From: Cerioporus squamosus | Lineage: Eukaryota > Basidiomycota > Agaricomycetes > Polyporales > Polyporaceae | Assembly (NCBI GenBank): GCA_022592435.1 | Contig: JABYQS010000250.1 | Coordinates: 1-43,388 of the forward strand | DNA length: 43,388 bases | Direction: 5' to 3' | Part shown: piece after piece, positions 22,298 through 33,637 of the stretch | Position numbering within the stretch: position 1 is the first letter of the stretch | How the letters are laid out: each line of letters opens with the position of its first letter | Made by a program: the position numbers and the translations under genes | The notes under the pieces: model-generated | Database searches by the model: none | What the model was told of the DNA's origin: nothing | The model's input: only the letters and a program-made list of their open reading frames with translations

Positions 22298-22502
22298 CTC
22301 TGGAAGCATGTGTCGGTCAAGGGTGCTCGAACGGTCGAGTTACGCGACCTACTGTCGTTAGTGCTCATTGTATCTGCAGGTAAGTGGGATGGTCGAAGTA
22401 GTGCTGTATCCAGGCTATACAGCTGAAGTAGGCCGTTTATATACAGGTCTCAAGCGGGAGGTGATGACGTCGTGCCCCACCCCGCGCGCCCCGCAGCCAC
22501 AG

Positions 22503-22528
22503 ACGCGTCAGGACGCGTCGCGACGCGC
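22503..22528. promoter_or_regulatory. Three ACGCG(T) motifs at 10-bp spacing
   Basis: ACGCGT occurs at 22503 and 22513 and ACGCGC at 22523, each exactly 10 bp apart. ACGCGT is the MCB element bound by MBF (Mbp1/Swi6-type) factors in fungi, which drive G1/S genes. The cluster is about 205 bp upstream of the small minus-strand gene's ATG and about 320 bp from the plus-strand candidate at 22842, so it may serve either. Confidence 0.5.
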
Positions 22529-22841
22529 CGCCAGCGTTTATAACCGCCAACATTCAGGTTGTACATTCCTCCTAAAATGCAAAAAGATACCCAGTCTGAC
22601 ATCCAGATAGTTGCAGACACACAGAAGAGACAACTAGATGGCATAGGCACATCGCATTCCCTGCTTGCATACTGAAGATGCTCAATTTCGTTACTGACCG
22701 CCGTCTACGCGACTGGGCCGAGAGGAACGACCGCACATCCTCAGAACTGAGTAGATCTCGGAAGGGCGACCGCGCGGCCAACGTCATGTCGTTCCGCGGC
22801 TGGTGAAGTTGTGTGGTCCGCGGTGGAGCGCGAAGGGCGGG

Positions 22842-23232
22842 ATGAGCAACGACGTCTCAGGAGGAAGGTACGTGCTCACCCACGTCAGCACGCGTACATC
22901 CATCGACACAACAGGTGCGCGCACAGAAGCCAGTGTGCACCCCGGGTACATAATCCGTATCGCAGGGGAAGCGCCAACCGATCTACAGCTTCCGGTCCAC
23001 CCCTTAAAGGTATGCACGATCCCTGTCAGGCAACATCCACACTCATTCACAGGTGCTTGCTGTTGCCCTCAAGCTTCACCTCTTCGGACTTCTCGGCGAC
23101 CACGTCGTACTCTACTTACTGCGCCATGCTGCGACTCTGGCTGCTCCGGGTATCCCGGGACCATTCCTCGGACCGGTACCGTTTAGATCGCAATTTTCTG
23201 AACCTTCTCGCCGCTCACGCAGCATCCTCTAG
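22842..23232 (+). CDS. Candidate small protein, 115 aa
   Basis: The frame starts at an ATG at 22842 (MSNDVSGGRYVLTHVSTRTS), runs to 23009, and can be joined through a 43-nt GTATGC..TTCACAG intron to 23053-23232, giving 348 nt. The two parts read naturally together (YIIRIAGEAPTDLQLPVHPL, then VLAVALKLHLFGLLGDHVVL and YLLRHAATLAAPGIPGPF), with the second half hydrophobic. I recognise no family. A separate 42-codon frame just upstream (22678-22806, MLNFVTDRRLRDWAERNDR) also looks protein-like and could be an earlier exon or an unrelated small ORF. Support is coding-like composition and splice signals only. Confidence 0.35.
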
Positions 23233-23885
23233 CCCTTGGCAATCTGCATGCGTCGTTTCTCGACGCAATAGCCATTACGCCGTGAGTTCGTTGCGGCATG
23301 CTCCTCCGGCTGAGTGCTCTGCGGACGACGACAGCTTGCACGCGCCCGCGCAGCCATCCCTCGCCTAACGCCATGCAACCTACACAACGTTCTAGAAGAG
23401 GACACGCGGGCTCGCAACGCCTTGTATCCAGGCATCCGAGAGAGCTGGGTACGCGCAGAAAGTTTGAACAGACGATCTGCGCAGCGTGGGCTGTGCTCCA
23501 TCCACTGAAGTCCGACTTTCTCCCCATGCTACAGAGCCCGACCACGTAACCGGACTTCGTGTTATGGGCACAGTCTCGGGGAATGTGTTCCTAGCGAGAA
23601 GGTGGGGTACCATCTGGTACAATATGTCATGCTTGTCCGCGAGGCTTGGGTATCTGAGTATAAGACTTGGCGTGTACGTGCTTCAAGCACTCTCGTTCCT
23701 CGTGTGCCGCCAACTCGTCTGCCCCGGTCCCACTGCGCTGCACACATTGTCGATATCGTAGCTTACAGACTCCCGTGGCTTGCTACTCGATTCAGGACGC
23801 CTCTCTCTTAGGAGACCCCGCCACATTCAGAGCATGACCTTCAGGTGCGTCGATACCCGTTACCCACGTCCCCCCGTGTCTGATC
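23233..23885. other. Intergenic before copy D
   Basis: About 650 bases without a recognised gene. It must contain the promoter of TVP38-like copy D, but the shared blocks found at copies A, B and E are not recognisable here. Confidence 0.4.
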
Positions 23886-25814
23886 ATGATCAATGCGGAC
23901 ATCCACAGCGCCTCTCAGGCTGTCTCTGGCCCGTCCTCGACCACAAAAGTGCACCGATATCCCCCCATCTATAACGCCGCGACCGACGAGCCAGACAATG
24001 CCGCCCCTCCGCCGCCTTTCAGCTCGCTTCCCTCGCTCGGCGATGTTAAAGATGCCGACTCGGACGCCGCCGTCTCCGTGCGCGAGATTATGCGCACCCC
24101 GAGCCCAACTCCGACCGAGGCGCGTGCGCTCTCGGAGAAGACACGGACGTGCGACGTGAAGAGGCTGGCGCAGCTGCTGCACTGGCGGCAGTTCACGACC
24201 CGGCGTGGGGCATGTGAGTATTCCCCCGCTGCTCGAGCTCCGATCCGATGCTGACAACTAGGTCAGGGACGAGGATTGCGGTGATCTGCATCCTCACGTT
24301 CTTCATCGTCTTCCTCGCGTTACAGTCCAAGATCGAGGATGCGATGCTGCCGTTCTCGGACTGGTTGCGGGAGTGAGTGCATGATTCACCCATGCGCCCC
24401 CGAACAGTGGCTAATCATGTTCATGTTCCGCGTGCTTCAGCACTCGGGTGCCTGGGTTATTCCGATCGCTATCATGCTCGTCATCTCCTTCCCTCCGGTG
24501 CGTACCCGCCCCTGTCGTACCCGAGATTCTTCGATGACGATACGGGTTATGGGTGCCACCTGCAGCTGTTCGGCCACGAGGTCATCGGAATCCTGTGTGG
24601 ACATGTCTGGGGTGTGTGGCTTGGCTTTGCAATCTTCGCTGCAGGAACCGTCCTTGGCGAGTTCGTGAACTATCTGTTCGTTGTCGTCTTGCTATAGAGT
24701 CGCCGTTCCCTGACATAGCGATTCCTCCGTGCAGAGTATTCAAGCGGTTCTGTATAGCCCGCGGAAAGAGGCTAGAGGAGAAGCGGCTCAGATATGCACT
24801 CTACGCGCAGCTCGTGCGGGAGGGTGGACTTCTAATCCCCGTCATCATGCGCTTCAGCGCCATCCCTAGCCACTGTAGGAATTCCTGTCGCTTACTTCAT
24901 CTCCGATCAACAGGGCGCTGACATGGTCTGAACGACAGTCTCGACAGCGATATTCTCTACATGCGGGATGAACGTCTTCATCTTCCTTGCATCTGCCATC
25001 ATCTCGCTACCGAAACAACTCGGAATCGCGTATATCGGCGTGTCGCAGAATGATAGCGGGACTCGTAAGTCGCGCTCACGTACTCCATTTCCATTCTCAC
25101 ATGTTGGGGTCTGAAGGAGCGCTAGCTGACTTTGTGCGCGAACGTATTGGACAGCGGCTCCCGCAAGTGCGAAAGCCGTAAAGGCCGTGGTCATCATCAT
25201 CACTGTCTTCGGGTCAATATTCGCTCTGTGGTACATCGATGCGCAGGTCGACAAGGTGAAGCATCGCGTGGTGTACGCGCGGCGCAAGGCGAGGTATGTC
25301 GCATGCACCGCATCCTTCGTCGAGCCCGGTGCTAACCAAGTCCCTTCGCGCTCCTTTACTGACCTTTTTCATACGCCTACGCCACATTCACAGACAAGAA
25401 AAGGCTCTCGCAGCAGCAGCGCCCGGATGGGACACTGACGTACTTCGGATCGAGGCCGCCTCCGCCTCCGGGACCGACGCAACTCTCGAAGGCGTGTCCA
25501 CCCCAGCCAGACGGCACTTTCCCCTTCACGCCCCGTACGGGACCGCGGGCTCTGACGATTCGAGCACGGGGCCGAGTCCTCATGTCGTCGTTCACGCGCC
25601 GTCGCCGCATCCCCAACGAGCGCACAGTCTCTTCCCCACACATCCATCGAGAGTCCGCACGACTCCCGGGATACGCGGGGCGGACGTGGACCTGGAGATG
25701 GGGATGAAGAGAGGTCGGAGTCTGGATGCGACTCGGGGTTCGGCAAGACCTCCTGGAGGGACTGGGGCACGTCCGTCAAGCGTGCGCTCTATGACGTCGA
25801 ATCCATCCCCCTGA
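23886..25814 (+). pseudogene. TVP38/TMEM64-family gene, copy D, one-base frameshift
   Basis: Eight exons are readable: 23886-24213, 24267-24372, 24441-24497, 24566-24675, 24735-24874, 24939-25064, 25155-25293 and 25394-25814. They sum to 1,427 nt, one short of a multiple of three. The missing base is at the start of the third exon listed, where the relatives have A-ACC-CCG-GGT. With it the protein would be about 475 residues. The short first exon of the other copies is fused into exon 1 here, and an extra intron splits the basic KHRVVYARRKAR region. It keeps REIMRTPSPTPTEARAL, DWLRE, LFGHEVIGILCGHVWGVWLG, FKRFCIARGKRLEEK and LPKQLGIAYIGV, but is the most divergent copy and may be ancestral at the locus. 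The tail is unrelated to those of A and E. A sequencing error could explain the shift. Confidence 0.7.
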
Positions 25815-26630
25815 TGGTGGCCGTGCGGGCGGTCGTGAAATGGGTGGTGGTCGGTAGTAGTGGTCAAGCTCTTCCGTGAGCTCGGACCTGAGTAGAGATG
25901 GTAGGAAGAGGACATCATCTGGACACGGACTTTCGAGGATGGACTGTATAAGTACCAGTGAGTAGTTCTGAGCAGGCAGGACTTCATGATTCATGGAGTA
26001 TCTAGTGACACCAAAGAGGATTTTTATGCAGCCTTCGAATCCCGGGCTCACGCGGGCAGTAATTACCAGTAGAGAAGGGAATAATGGGTGCGTGCGAAGA
26101 ACATGAGGTATGTGTGCCCTTGGTCATATGCTCGGCAACTCCCGGCGTAGTGATGGGATGTGCTAGGTGGCGGTACAGCCTTGGTGAGTGCATCTCTCGG
26201 ACTCTCGCACCGTCCACCATCATCAGCTACTACTTGTCTCGCTGATATATATGAAGCAACCTCGGTTGACTCTCGTCTGGCTCGCAGCGGCCCCCAGAAA
26301 ACCACTACGCAACTTGCTACAGTCGTTGTGCAAGCTCGATGGCGAGAATACGCAGGCCGAAATCAAGCTGCGACGTATCGGTATCTCAACGACAACGTTC
26401 CCCCACACTGTGCCACACATGTACGAACATACCCGGGCTACATCGCAGTCTGCGCGCACTCCAGAGCCCGGTAAGTACACACACCGATCGAACACCAGTC
26501 GCTCGCGACCGCCGGCTCGAACCGAGCATCAAGTTTACAATAATAACATGGGGGCAGTGCCACTAGTGCGCCTGTGCAATGATCCTCAATAACGCTGCGA
26601 CAGCGAGGTGATGCGTGCGCAATGCGCATA
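25815..26630. other. Intergenic between copies D and E
   Basis: About 800 bases with no gene. A short run TGATATATATGAAG near 26242 is only composition. The proximal side leads into the shared promoter blocks of copy E. Confidence 0.4.
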
Positions 26631-26766
26631 GCGTGTGGCTGTTCACGTCCTCGAAACGCAGTCAGTGACTCAGTGCCACGCTCCGCTCTAGCATACCCGG
26701 ACCCACATCGCGCGCCGGACGTCGCGGACTATCTGAACCTTAGCCGCGATATGGGGTCGATATAAG
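26631..26766 (+). promoter_or_regulatory. Promoter modules of copy E
   Basis: Three blocks in order: GCGTGTGGCTGTTCACGTCC (26631-26650) followed by TCGAAACGCAG; CCACGCTCCGCTCTAGCATA (26677-26696); and CGCGATATGGGGTCGATATA (26745-26764). The last looks like the TATA region, about 70 bp upstream of the ATG. Blocks 2 and 3 are almost identical to those of copy B, although B lies on the other strand 17 kb away. Confidence 0.68.
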
Positions 26767-26832
26767 CAACGGAGTTGGGGCCGTGCCTCGCCATCTCCTC
26801 ATTGCTCTAACCCCTCTCTCTGTCCCTTGACC

Positions 26833-28572
26833 ATGGCGTGCGTGAACATCTTCGCTCCTCCTTCAGTCTACTTACCCTTGCTGCAGCGATTCAAGTCAGT
26901 ACTACGCTCCCCGGCCAGTGCCCGCCGTCCACCTCTACCCTCCGCCTGAAGGGTCCCAACCTCAGGACCCCGTCTTCCGACCTATGAGCGTTTCACCGAG
27001 CCCTTCCTCCCTCATTGAGTACAAGAAAGAAGAGCGGATAGGGGTAGACTATCGTGGGGTCACACGCACACCGAGCCCGACGCCGTCAGAAGCGGAGGCT
27101 CTATCAGGCAAAACGCGCAGCTTCAATCTCAAGAAGTACACCAATCCGGAATACCTCAAGAACCCGAGAAATCTCTGTCAGTTCGCTCTTCATGCCAGTT
27201 GTCGTCTTTGCGTGGCTCACGCGATTCTCAGTTACCATGATCGTGACCCTGATCATCATCGGAGCGCTCATCGCGTTCATTGCGCTACAGTCGAAGATCC
27301 TCGATGCACTCAGCCCTGCATCGACCTGGCTACGGGAGTGAGTGTCCACTGTATTCCTGTATCTGGTCGTCATTGACGCATGTTGTCTTGTTTCACAGAA
27401 CCCCGGGAGCATGGGCTATTCCTATCGCCATCATGATCATCTTGTCGTTCCCTCCAGTGCGTCTTACAGTTCGAATCTCCTGCGCTTGACGTTGACTCTT
27501 CTATCAGCTCTTCGGTCATGAGCTTGTTGCGCTCTTCTGTGGAGACGTTTGGGGAGTCTGGATTGGGTTCGGCATCGTTGCCGCTGGCACGATCATCGGC
27601 GAGCTCATCACTTACTAGTCAGTCATATCGCGTTGTCTATCCTTTCTTCCCCGCTGACTGCCTGCGCCCCTCTCCTAGCACGTTCCGCTACTGCTGTCGA
27701 GGCCGCAGCGAAAAGGCGGAGCAAAAGAACCTCAGATATGCTCTCCTTTCTGAAGTCATCCGCGAGGGCGGCCTCACGATGGCCATCATGGTGCGATACG
27801 GCGCCATCCCGGCTCACGGTATGTTCCAGGCTTTCAGGATCACTCTTGACGTATGTCTGAACGCCATGTTATTAGTAACGACAGCGATCTTTGCCACTGC
27901 AGGCATGAGCGTATGGACCTTCCTCATAGCCGCCTTCGTCGCGCTGCCGAAGCAACTCGCCACCGTCTACCTCGGCGTCGCCGAGAACAGCGGCGCACCC
28001 AAGGATGAGAACGGAAGTACGTAGCTTCCTCGTTCTTCGTGCTCGTTGACGCGTTCGCTCATCTCATCGCCCGTGCTCCTCCAGACAAGAACCCCACGAA
28101 GAGCACGAAAATCATCAAGATCGTCGTCATCACCGTGACGATCCTGATAACCATCGTCGCGATGCGCTACGTGAACGCGAAGATCGACGCCGTCAAGCAC
28201 CGCGTCATCCACGCCCGCCGGAAGGCGCGCCAGGCCAAGCTCTCCGGCCCCAGCGGTGGCGACGCATCGTCCAGCTGGAGCACCTTCCCGGAAGACGATT
28301 CTGAACTTGCTCAGGCGCGAACGCCGTTCATACCTGTGTCCCAGCGCGACTCGATGGACATCGTGCATCCCGAGACGAGTACACCGCGAGCGTACTCGTC
28401 GCCTTTGGGCGGTCCAGCCTCGAGAGGGTACGAAGAGCGATATGACGACCCTTACGGCGGAGGAGGGGTTGACATTGCCGCACTGAGAACTTCGCCGAAA
28501 CCTCCTGCTCCCGGCGCGTCCGGTGGGTCTTCATCGCGTTCGCCCGGGACAGCCTCAGGACCGCACGCTTGA
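26833..28572 (+). CDS. TVP38/TMEM64-family membrane protein, copy E
   Basis: Eight exons: 26833-26837, 26887-27176, 27232-27337, 27399-27456, 27508-27617, 27679-27818, 27876-28016 and 28085-28572. They sum to 1,338 nt, 445 residues, all introns GT..AG of 49-68 nt. The first coding exon is only five bases (ATG GC). Residues 1-98 form a Pro/Tyr-rich tail (QYYAPRPVPAVHLYPPPEG) with RTPSPTPSEAEALSGKTR. TM1 is VTLIIIGALIAFIAL, and the VTT/DedA domain spans about 134-284 with GDVWGVWIGFGIVAAGTIIGE, RYCCRGR, VRYGAIPAH and ALPKQLATVYLGV. A last TM (IVVITVTILITIVAM) leads to a basic KHRVIHARRKARQ and a long Ser-rich tail with ERYDDPYGGGG as in copy A. It is the cleanest model and was used as reference. 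Golgi/endosome location is inferred from Tvp38. Confidence 0.88.
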
Positions 28573-28679
28573 CGTTCGGATTGTGTGGACAGGCTGTTCT
28601 GTTAGTGACATCTTGTATAGTAACGGACTACATGCCGGATCGGAGGACGCATCGCATCACCGCTGGAGCGACCGACGCA

Positions 28680-29762
28680 TTACACCCGATTGACTCCCCA
28701 ATCTGCCGCCTGGACACCAAACACGCTCGGCAGCTTGTTCCAGAGCGTCCGTTTCAGCGAGAGATGATGTTCAGACAGAGCATCCTCGCAGTTCCCGCAC
28801 AATTGGTAGGTGTGGGCGGTATCGATGAGGTACGTGTTGAGGACGTCCGCATTCAGAGAGGTTGGAAAATTGGTGATTGTACTTTGAAGTGAGTAGCGAG
28901 GGTCGAGCGTGACCAATCAGGGGAACGGCAAGTGCACAAAGCGGCGGGTAGAGGGGTGTTGAAGAATAGGCCTGTTATCTGAGCGTCGTACTTGACTAGT
29001 TCTGTGCGGCCCTCGAGCACCAGCTCGAGATCTTCATTACTCAGAGTCTCGAGAGTTCCGTCGACACGCCTGAACCCGGCGAACAGTTCGCTGATCTCCA
29101 AGCGTGCGCAGGCATAGAACGCGCTGGGCAGCATCTGAGACCGTCCAATCAGGCGGAATAGATTGAGAGCTTCTATCGCATCTTCTCGACGCAGGGTAAC
29201 CAGCGATGTGCCTTTATGCTGGTGTTGGTGCCACGTCGCGAAACCGGTTGTGTAGACCGTACTCAAGCGGCGCAATGACTCGTCCAGCACGGGATCAACC
29301 TCGTATTTGTGACCCATCCTGACCAGTGATGCAAGGACAGAGAATTGCATAGGGCTATCTGTGCAAAATAAACTAACGAGAGACCGTTCTGTGAGATCGG
29401 TGCATCGTATCGGGAGCACAGGTTGCGGCGTACCTGACCCCATCATAGATGGCACGGAGGAGGAACTTGAAGTCATAGGAAATGTCGGTGACGCGGATGA
29501 CAGGGCAGTCATCCAAAGTCTCGGGAGAGGTAGGCTGCGGAACGGAGAACAACGAGCGGAATATCTCCGAATGTCTGGATAGAGTGCCGCGATGGAAGCG
29601 GAAGGCGGTCTGCTGGGCGACGACGACGATGTTGCCGTCCTCGAACCATATATCCGGATCTCGCTGTATTTCGCCAAAACTTGAAGAAGGGCTCGTCGCC
29701 TCTGATGCGAGTTGGCGGTTCCAGTGGTTTGTGGGGACTGTGGTAGCTTCTGCGTCGGACAT
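28680..29762 (-). pseudogene. BTB/POZ-domain gene with one late frameshift
   Basis: Exon 1 (29434-29762) starts at MSDAEATTV and encodes DPDIWFEDGNIVVVAQQTAF, HRGTLSRHSEIFRSLFSVPQ, LDDCPVIRVTD and YDFKFLLRAIYDG. A 79-nt intron leads to exon 2 at 29354 (PMQFSVLASLVRMGHKYEVD), which continues through EDAIEALNLFRLIGRSQMLP, YACARLEISELF and NEDLELVLEGRTELVKYDAQ. After CTCRSPD, near 28915, the expected C-terminus (LNADVLNTYLIDTAH, LCGNCEDALSEHHLSLKR, LWNKLPSVFG) continues in another frame. If read straight, the protein stops at 28853 and lacks the last conserved CxxC. A one-base change is the simplest reading; an unusual intron or sequencing error is possible. It points toward TVP38-like copy E. 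Confidence 0.7.
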
Positions 29763-30256
29763 CTGGATAGAAATGAGTACATGAGTAAAGGTGTCGACAG
29801 ATCAGTAGACCAACGAAATCATGGTCACCTTCCTAGGTAGCCAGGTTATCCTGCGACTCGATGTAGCGTATGTCTCGATGATCGCGGCGTTGCTCAGGCT
29901 CCTTCCGACTATTAGTCCGAGTTGAGAGGCGGTACTTATCCTTGCGGTGGGGGAGGTGGGGTCCAGAAGCCTGAGGCCGTCGCGATATCTAATCTCTGGA
30001 GCCACGTGTAATGTAACATCTCTGAGGTGACCTTAACCCTCGACTCTCACTAGCCATGCACTACTTTACTGAACATGGTCGGTGCTGCTTCCTCAAGACA
30101 TCACTAACTAATTTGCAGCATCGCACCTTGGACATCGTTAGAACATCGGCGATTCGTCGAGTATGACATACGAGTAAAAACACCACGACAAGAGATGAGG
30201 CCCTTCACCCATGAGGCAGCGTTCCAAATGGGTCGGAATGACGGACCAGCTAGACG
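29763..30256. other. Intergenic between two BTB genes
   Basis: About 490 bases holding the upstream region of the 28.7-29.8 kb BTB gene and the 3' flank of the next. No gene seen. Confidence 0.4.
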
Positions 30257-31274
30257 TCACTCCAGGAGTCTGAAGAAACCCGGGAGACGTCCCCACAAAT
30301 CCTGCCTGAGATCATTGTGATACGCCTTCATCGCATTGACACAAGCGGTACATAGCCCCGCGTGCATATCATCGATGACATCGGTGTAGGAGTGGCGATG
30401 GACGGGCAGCTCGTCGAGCACATCAGGAAGTTGGGACACGATGTCCGCGTATCCCACCTCCAAAGCCGTCTTCCGTACCTCCTCGGAAGGACACGTGCAG
30501 TCGTCGGGAGCGTCGACAGAGAACAATTCGGCCAAGAACTGCGCGTCGTGCTTGAGCAACACCATTCGCCCTGTGAGGCAGCGCTGCAGGTCGTGAGTGC
30601 TGAGCCGTTCGAGTGTCCCGTCGGCACGAGTCACTCCGCTGACGAGGTCGTCAATGTCGACGAGCCCGCACATATAGAAAGCGGTGGCCAGCATGTCCGT
30701 TCGTCCGGTCAAGACAAAGAGGTTGACGGCCTCGACAGCATATTCCGGACGAAGCTTGACGGCGGTCGCTCCTTCGATGTGTTTGTCCCAGGTCGACAGG
30801 TCGGAGGAGAATACTGTATTCAGTCGGCGCAGGGCTTCCTCTAGGATGGGGTCAACTTGATACTTGTGGCCCATCCGGACTATCGCGGCAAGCACGCCAA
30901 ACTCCATGGGTCCGGCTCCTAGAAACACGCTACTCGAGTACAAGTGGCGCCATGAGTCAGAAGTGCATTCAGCGGTGGTCTAGTCATAGTACGTACCTTG
31001 CGCCATCATAAACTGCACGAAGCAGATGTCTGAAGTCGTACGACGTGTCTGTGACATCTATGACAGGACATCCATCCATGATCTGTACAGATGTCGACGA
31101 TGTCGGCTGGGGAATGGTGAACATCCCGCGGAAGGTCTCCGAGTGTCTAGAGAGCACACTCCGGTGGAAGCGGAATGCGGTCTGCTGGGCAACGACGATG
31201 ACGTTCCCGTCATCGAACCATAGATCCGGATCCGGCTGTGCCCCGCTAAGGGATGTAGGGAGCGGCGCGGCCAT
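30257..31274 (-). CDS. BTB/POZ-domain protein, intact
   Basis: Two exons: about 30997-31274 and 30257-30929, in total 951 nt, 316 residues. It starts MAAPLPTSLSGAQPDPDLWF, continues with the BTB core (DDGNVIVVAQQTAFRFHRSV, LSRHSETFRGMFTIPQP, MDGCPVIDVTD, YDFRHLLRAVYDGA), and crosses a GTACGT..GAGTAG intron into VFLGAGPMEFGVLAAIVRMG. The helical middle (EYAVEAVNLFVLTGRTDMLA, DLQRCLTGRMVLLKHDAQ) is followed by cysteine pairs CTC and CTAC and a closing NDLRQDLWGRLPGFFRL. It is the best reference copy of the family here and is closest to the pseudogene at 13.2 kb. BTB domains commonly bind Cul3 or other BTB proteins; the C-terminal cysteines could bind zinc, which is inference. Confidence 0.82.
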
Positions 31275-32289
31275 GGTAGGGGGAGGTCTTGTCAGAGTCG
31301 GCTACCCGATGTTTATATGCCTATAACACATCCAGGATATCCATCTGCAAGTTGCTTGCACAGTACTGACGTCGAACTTACCCAGGTCGCCTGAGTGTAA
31401 GTACTCAGCTGGTTCGATGAAGTCGCCCGTATCAGTGGTGTGCGGCAAGCCTCCAAACAGCTGCAGCTTACAGTGGGCCACTCATAGTTACGTTCGGGAA
31501 CTTCCGGATAGTACGCGTTGGAGGGAAGTGATGGCGCTACAGCTGTTTGCAGAAGTCGTGTCCGCCCAACTCCGACTGACGCGCAGACACTTTTGACGCG
31601 GGAAATTCAAGAAATACCGGAAATCCGTCCGCTGCTCAACAACGCCAGTAGGCACATGCTACAACATCCCATCATGCCATAGTATGCATCCCCGGCCTGC
31701 GCCAACTTTTTCTGAGTCCTTGCGTACCCGGAATGCGGAGATAGCAATGCCAGGTCACTACTCATCCGCAGGTCCATTTAGGACGTTTCTACCCCCTCCC
31801 ACTGTACCAAACTTACACATGGCATGGCTATATACCATATAAATATATTGAGATGATTTCAAAGGTGCTGCAAAAGCTCTCGACGTGTGAGGATGGAGAA
31901 TGTCCACAGGCCCTGGGGTCGATAGTAAGCGCCCATAAACGACAGCGCGATACTCGCTCAGAGTCCCCGGTTTTCCTCATCGTAACGCTTCGTAAATACT
32001 CGTATGGGCTGTACACGCCTCGCATAGTCGCCTCAGGCAGAGAGGACATGCGAACAAGTCGTTCAGATATATTGAATTTCTGAATTTTCCGTGCACAACA
32101 CGTGCTGTGCAACCAGCGTCTGGCCACAACCTCTGCAAACAGCTGTAAAGTAACAGCGGCTTGCGCTCCTATCATCACAACATTCCTCTGAGCTCTCCTG
32201 AGTCTCCAGCTTGAATTTCGCCCTATGATGCCTAACACAGGACAGAAGAAATTTGAGACATCTTCAAGATTCGCAGACAAAGTTTGAGT
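31275..32289. other. Intergenic, about 1 kb, relatively AT-rich
   Basis: No gene or relic recognised. It contains AT-rich words (TATACCATATAAATATATTG near 31830) unlike the GC-rich surroundings, which may reflect neutral decay. Confidence 0.4.
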
Positions 32290-32700
32290 GAGTACCAACT
32301 GATCAGTAGATCTATGACACTCGGCGTTGCAGAGCAGCGTTGCCCAGGCCGACCGAAAATGGAGAGTCAAGTTAGTCTTGTGTCATGGCTGGGTCCACCC
32401 ACTGCTTTCCGTCGGCCAGTCCGCTCAGCTCTGACCTCGCGGCTCGTGCTTGTACAGATCAGGCCCCGACGAAGACCATGATCATGGTCAAAACGCAATT
32501 GTGATACCCGTAATGGTCCTCGTAAATGTCGCTGCAGCACGCTATGTCGGCGTGCAGAAGGACGTGTCAAAACCGACATCGTCTACGCCCGCCGGAAGGC
32601 ATGCCAGGCCAAAGTTTCCGGTACAGTCCCTTTGTCCAATTGATGTCCATGTCCGGAAGCTGATCTTGAGACGCAGCCGTTTCAGTATGACGGTGTGCCA
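32290..32700 (+). pseudogene. TVP38-like relic (exons 7-8 of a copy-C relative)
   Basis: Over about 400 bases the plus strand aligns with the minus-strand sequence of copy C from the end of exon 7, through the intron, to the stop and beyond. Shared points include the unusual GAGAGTCA at the exon 7 border, the intron stretch CTCTGACCTCGCGGCTCGTG, ARYVGV, YARRKA, and the same early end GTVPLSN with the stop. Several indels break the frame. The 5' six exons are missing. The fragment descends from a duplicate that already had copy C's truncated tail, so the two belong to one sublineage now on opposite sides of the core. Confidence 0.8.
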
Positions 32701-33637
32701 GTGGCAGCGAGCTTGATCGTAGTCTGGAACGCGAGACAGAGCCAATAGGTGGAGTATGCGGGGCGAGTCTGCGGGAGATACTTCGCCGGCAATTGACAAT
32801 ATTCTCCGTAGCGGGTTCACGCGAACGACATCGATCACTGTCCGTGTCACAGTGGAACGAACATGGCCCCGGGTCCTATACGACGAGGTCTCTCAGTTGC
32901 CGGACCTCCGGACTTCTCGGGTATATTGAAAAGGCAGTATGCTCCTATAATCACGTACGCGCCCCGCTGGCACTGGATGGCGGTACAGGCGTGCGGATCT
33001 TCAAGTCGAAGTCAATCCGCGCGCTCCCAAACTCCAGCCTGCTGCCACAGTCCAACTCCTCACAGCCGATTACGCGTGCCACGACAAGGTAAGAGGGACA
33101 ATACGAGTTAGCTGAACATCGATACTGCCACTGACATCGCTATCAGTAGTAAACCCCGACAACGCATAACTGGGTCAAGGTCGAGAGGTCCGGAAGACCA
33201 TGGGCGTTGTGCTCACTGCGGAGGTTGACACTTGAAGAGAATGACGTTTGATGCGCTGCAGCCTGCCAGACATGGAACCGGTGACGGTGCTCAGGGTGCC
33301 GCCTGAATGCTAATCCTTACTTTCAAAGCCTAAGCGTGCTGCGTTGCTCACGCTCGTCGGGATAGTCCGTGGGCTGCAACTCGAAGGTAAGGTCTTCAAC
33401 TTTACACCATCATTCTCTAGTGCGTGGTCTATGAGACTCGAACTGATCGCAGGACCACGGAGGCAACATGTGGTGGACTGAAAATCATCCATGAAGATGC
33501 CCGGATACTGTTGAACTCGGAGCGACCAAGGTAGAACGTACGGAATGAGCGGACCCGGCCCGCAGTGCCACCGCTACCACGGTGCTAATGCGCTCGATCA
33601 CATCTAGGCCGCGACTGCGAGGCGACGCCCATGCACA
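32701..33637. other. Intergenic before copy F
   Basis: About 900 bases with short overlapping open frames only; no gene, RNA gene or repeat recognised. Confidence 0.4.

Noticed and set aside
22678..22806. Separate 42-codon gene
   Set aside because: It looks protein-like but has no supporting homologue or splice link, so it is only mentioned with its neighbour.
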